This document shows, one piece after another, positions 60,726 to 64,000 of a DNA stretch of 64,000 bases (position 1 is its first letter; the number at the start of each line of letters is the position of its first letter). The position numbers and the translations under genes were made by a program. The notes beneath the pieces were generated by a model. The model was not told the origin of the DNA. It saw nothing but the letters and a program-made list of their open reading frames with translations, and made no database searches. Origin of the DNA: Linum tenue (lineage: Eukaryota > Streptophyta > Magnoliopsida > Malpighiales > Linaceae); the NCBI GenBank assembly GCA_946122785.1, contig CAMGYJ010000003.1, positions 5,394,001 through 5,458,000 on the forward strand, written 5' to 3'.

Positions 60726-63243
60726 TGTCGTCTTCACAACAAGACAAGACTGCTGCACCCGGCGCCTCGGGCGCGGGCGCCTCCGGCGACGGTGGTGAAG
60801 CAAGGCGCCCAGTTCAACGTGGTAAGTGGTCCTTTTCCTTTCGTCGATTTCGTTGAGTTTATTCTAGCCACTTAGGGTAGGGGCGTCACTTACCCCTTGT
60901 CCGCGTTGCGTCTGGGTCATTTGTTGGTTTAGAGCGGGCGTCTGCTTCCTCATCAGCTGGGCCGTCAAGTTCGTCGGCGCCTGGCTTCTTGCCCGCCGAC
61001 GGGTCCTACAAGATCACGTCGTGGGAGAAGTGTTTCCCACCTGATCATTTGCCCACCGAGACGTCGCACTTATCATTTGAGGTGGCTGGACCCAACCACA
61101 CGTCGACCGTCACCCTGGACCGGGTTCATGAATTGGTGACTAGTCTCCAGCTTCCCAGAGACTGGTGGTATGCGCCTCCATCGCCCCAGTCCCGGGTGGG
61201 CGTCTGTGGCCCCAAGTGGATCGGGCTCTATCAGGAGTACTTTCGTTTCGGGCTTCAGTTTCCCCTGGACTCGATCATGGAGGGAATTTTGACGACATGC
61301 GCCTGTCCTCTCGGGCTCCTATCCCCTTCAGTCATAACGGTTGTCATCCTCTTTAAGTTGAGGTGCCGAGAGCACAACGTGGAGCCCACCTTCAACTTGT
61401 TCAGATACTTCTTCAAGATGGTGCCTCTGGACAACTGCCTATCCCTCCAGAAGCGCAAGAAGAAAAGCTGTCCCCATCACTTTGTCAAGAAATGCCCTAA
61501 ATTGAACCGAAGCTGGTTCAACGGGTTTTTCTTCGTGAAGGCCTATCAAGACTCCTTCTTTGCCAGTGGGGGCGCCTTTATGAGGACATGGAAGTTAGGC
61601 CATGTCGATGACTTCAATAAGCCGGTGGTTTTGACGGCGTCTGAGAAGGCGGGCGCCTCCTTAATTTGCGAGGGGGAGCCTGTTGACTTACGCCCCGCAG
61701 ATAATCGTCCTCCAATTATTGAAGCTTATTATAACGATGGTGTGTAGGCGTCTAGGTGTTCTGCTTCCTTATCCCCTTGTTTGGGTTATGTACTAACTTA
61801 CTTTTGTCATATGCAGGGGCGGACTACTCGAGTATTGCCAAGCTTATGAAAAGTAGGCTGGCGACCATGGCGGCGGAGGCGGCTGCGGCAGCCTCTTCCC
61901 AACAAGAAGCGCCTGCTCAGCAAGAGGCGCCCCTTCAACCAGAGGGACCTGCCACCCAATCAGAGGCGCCGGCAGCCGGCCCCAAGAAGAGAAAAGGGAA
62001 GAAGAGGGCGGTGAAGGGTGGCACCGCTCGGGCGCACACGGCAAGCGTGGCGTCTTCCGCCCCGGAAGAAGGCGAGGGGACGACTGATGTCGACCCCGCG
62101 GAGAAGGAGGTTAACTCCGCTGAAGAGGAAGAAGAAGAGGAGCCTTTGCTCCGAAAGGGGAAGAGGGCGGGCTCCCCCTTAACCTCGGCCAGCAAGAAGG
62201 CCGCAAGAGGGAAGAAGAAGGTGGGCGAGGAGGACGCCTGCGAAGAGGACGCCTTCGATGAGGTGGAAGTGGAGGCGGACTGTGGAGGACGCCCGCGTTC
62301 ACTTGAATGAAGAGGGGCGCTACGTTGGCCCTGATGGGCGCCCCCCCATCTTCCGGCCACGGCGTACCGAGGTGGGACGGGTCAATATGAACTGCTCCCC
62401 CTTGGTCGCCGTTGACCGAGGGTGTGCCATGGGCTTGGCAATCGCGGCCGCCAAGTCCTGGCAAGTACCGTCCGAGGTGACCAGTGATCACCATTTTGCT
62501 GAATTGGCCCAAGTGGGCGCTAAGGTATGCCTCTTCGTACTTGTATTTTCAGATCCTTCTTACTTATTATTTTGCCCCACTTGCTGACCCTTTTCCAATG
62601 GTTGCAGATCCTTCTTTTTGCTGAAAGAGGCGCTCGACGCCTCAATGAGACTAAACGGGAGGCGCTCGAAGCTTCCTCTTCGGCTTCTCAGCTGAAGTTG
62701 GATTTAGAGAACGCAACTGCACGCCGCGAGCAGCTTGCGAAGGAGTGTGAGGACGCCCAGATGACGGCCACCATGGAGTTGTCGCGTCTGCAAGGCGCCC
62801 TGGACGAGGAGCGCAGGAAACTGGCCGACCTGCAGGCTGAGAAGGATGCGCTGGTGCAGGAAGCTGGCGCCCAGGCCAGTGAAATTGACATCCTCAAGGA
62901 GGAGAAGAGGAGGCTGAAGGACGCCCACAAGGAGAGCGAGAAATCCTTGAAGAGGGCCCGGAAAGAAATTTCCGAACTTCGGCAATCTTTGGACAACTTG
63001 ATGGAGTCATAGACTGGGAAGTCTATGTGCGCCAATGCCATTCCGACCGGCATTGAAATCCTGCGGGGGAAGCTGCAGAAGGACCACCCCGACCTTACTT
63101 GGGATCTTTCGGAGATGGCCGAGTATGTGATTGGTGGGATGGAGACGCCTCGCGGGACAAGTGGGGCGCCCGAGCCATCTGCTCCTACCTCTCCTTCTCC
63201 AAGGGCGCCTAGTGCTGGGGATGCGAATTCAGGCGCCGAGTAG
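60726..63243 (+). pseudogene. Antisense intron-containing ORF of gypsy element (putative gypsy-type transposon domain)
   Basis: Plausible exons: 60726-60821, 60935-61739, 61817-62524 and 62608-63243, with GT...AG introns at each break. The second exon encodes a domain like Pfam 'putative gypsy type transposon' (Transposase_28): GPKWIGLYQEYFRFGLQFPL, then PSVITVVILFKLRCREHNV, FKMVPLDN and SWFNGFFFVKAYQDSFF. Exon 3 is Ala/Glu/Lys-rich with nuclear-signal-like KKRKGKKR. Exon 4 is a long coiled coil (AERGARRLNETKREALEA to LRQSLDNLMES). A one-base frame break near 62285 and a TAG at 63010-63012 indicate decay; the same frame then continues to TAG at 63241. Such antisense ORFs occur between pol and the 3' LTR in plant Tat-lineage elements (for example maize Grande). 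Their function is unknown. Confidence 0.75.
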
Positions 63244-63389
63244 ATTAGCGGTCTTTGGGTGTTATCTTTTTCTTATTTTGTAATGACCTTCCTTGCGTTT
63301 TTATTATATAAAAATTTATGCTTCCTTGCCAATCGACTTTGCTTCCGCTTTAACTTCCCTTTATTACCAATATTCACGTTTCTTGTGAG

Positions 63390-63690
63390 GGCGCAATGTT
63401 AGGGCGCTTTTGCAAAAGATGGGCGCGAAACATGGCGCTTTGCTATGCTTGGATTTGCCGGGCGCTATTTTGGGGCGCTTTTGTGTCTCATGTAATTCCT
63501 GGTCGGAACACAGCGAAATTAGGGCGCTATAGAAAGGGCGCTTTGCTGTGTTGCCGTAACAGATAGTTTTGTAGATAATAATTAATCCGCTTCTGAAAAA
63601 TGGGGGCGCAAAGTTTGGGCGCTTTACATGGACTGGGCGCTAACGGGGCGCTTTACATAATTACGGGCGCATATAGGGCGCTTTTGGAAA
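63390..63690. repeat. Dispersed GGGCGC(T) word cluster
   Basis: About 14 copies of GGGCGC or GGCGCT in 300 bases, mostly as 'gggcgcttt', in either spacing of 10 to 50 bases and with no regular period. It lies between the antisense gene's end and the pol stop. Confidence 0.85.
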
Positions 63691-63749
63691 CTTTACTATA
63701 ATCACTTAACAAAGACATGTCTTCCCCAAGAACACCCTGCCCTTTACCT

Positions 63750-64000
63750 CTACTCGCCAGAAGATGCTTGCCCATGGGCGCCTGTATCCATGGTTGCCTC
63801 ATACCTTCGTAGGTTTTGAGCATTCCACGTTCTTTTCACTCCCCTGCCTGACATGTGCTCTAGCTTGAAGGTACCCGGGCCAACGACTTCCCTAATTCGA
63901 TATGGTCCTTTCCATTTGGGTGCCAACTTGCCCTCGACGGCACTGGGGCGAAAGTCTCTTTTCAGCACCAAGGCGCCTTCCACAATGTTATGTGCCCGCA
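63750..64000 (-). pseudogene. Integrase C-terminal end of Tat-like gypsy pol (partial)
   Basis: Read from the right edge on the minus strand: EGALVLKRD, then VEGKLAPKWKGPYRIREVVG and PGTFKLEHMSGRGVKRTWNA ending LRRYEA. This is the 'GKL-P-WEGPY-I' module that closes gypsy integrases. The frame is open to the window edge and stops at 63750-63752; whether the whole pol is intact cannot be judged. The orientation sets the element's direction and makes the ORF at 60726-63243 antisense. Confidence 0.88.

Overview
This is a nuclear chromosome segment of a flowering plant, most likely a eudicot. The genes have plant-type introns and plant family members (EG45-like/plant natriuretic peptide, KCS fatty-acid elongase, plant H2A.Z, RPT6). 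The rest is layered plant transposable elements: Ty1/copia and Ty3/gypsy LTR elements, L1-type LINEs, hAT and PIF/Harbinger-like DNA elements. I cannot name the species.

Layout. 1-400 is a fragment of an LTR whose family recurs at 20.7-29.5 kb and 30.8-32.3 kb. 401-10808 is one arm of a roughly 10.4 kb inverted repeat; the other arm is 33032-43454. Each arm holds, from its outer end inward, a decayed LINE 3' end, a small copia-type element with an hAT element in its body (the hAT carries a bHLH gene fragment) and a MITE in its 3' LTR, a long unassigned stretch, a second hAT relic, and an EG45-like gene. The right arm ends inside that gene at a 100-N scaffold gap (32932-33031), so the repeat may be two alleles scaffolded head to head rather than a real palindrome.

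Between the arms (11-33 kb) is a nest of transposons on a Ty3/gypsy pol gene read on the minus strand. Its protease, RT/RNase H and RNase H/integrase pieces are separated by a solo LTR (17321-19314) and by a plus-strand LTR relic. Part of that relic is tandemly duplicated, and the first duplicate later took a 6.2 kb LINE (21825-28065). To the left lie another copy of the solo-LTR family holding a 999 bp hAT element, and a triple 446 bp tandem repeat.

From 44 to 58 kb is a compact gene block: RPT6 (minus), STRAP WD40 protein (plus), histone H2A.Z (plus) and a 3-ketoacyl-CoA synthase (minus). All four have uninterrupted reading frames across the exons I could delimit. These are housekeeping or lipid-biosynthesis genes with no evident pathway link; they are neighbours, not an operon.

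From 59.3 kb to the right edge is the 3' part of a Tat/Ogre/Grande-like gypsy element on the minus strand: 3' LTR, polypurine tract, an antisense intron-containing ORF of the 'putative gypsy-type transposon' family, a block of dispersed GGGCGC words, and the end of the integrase.
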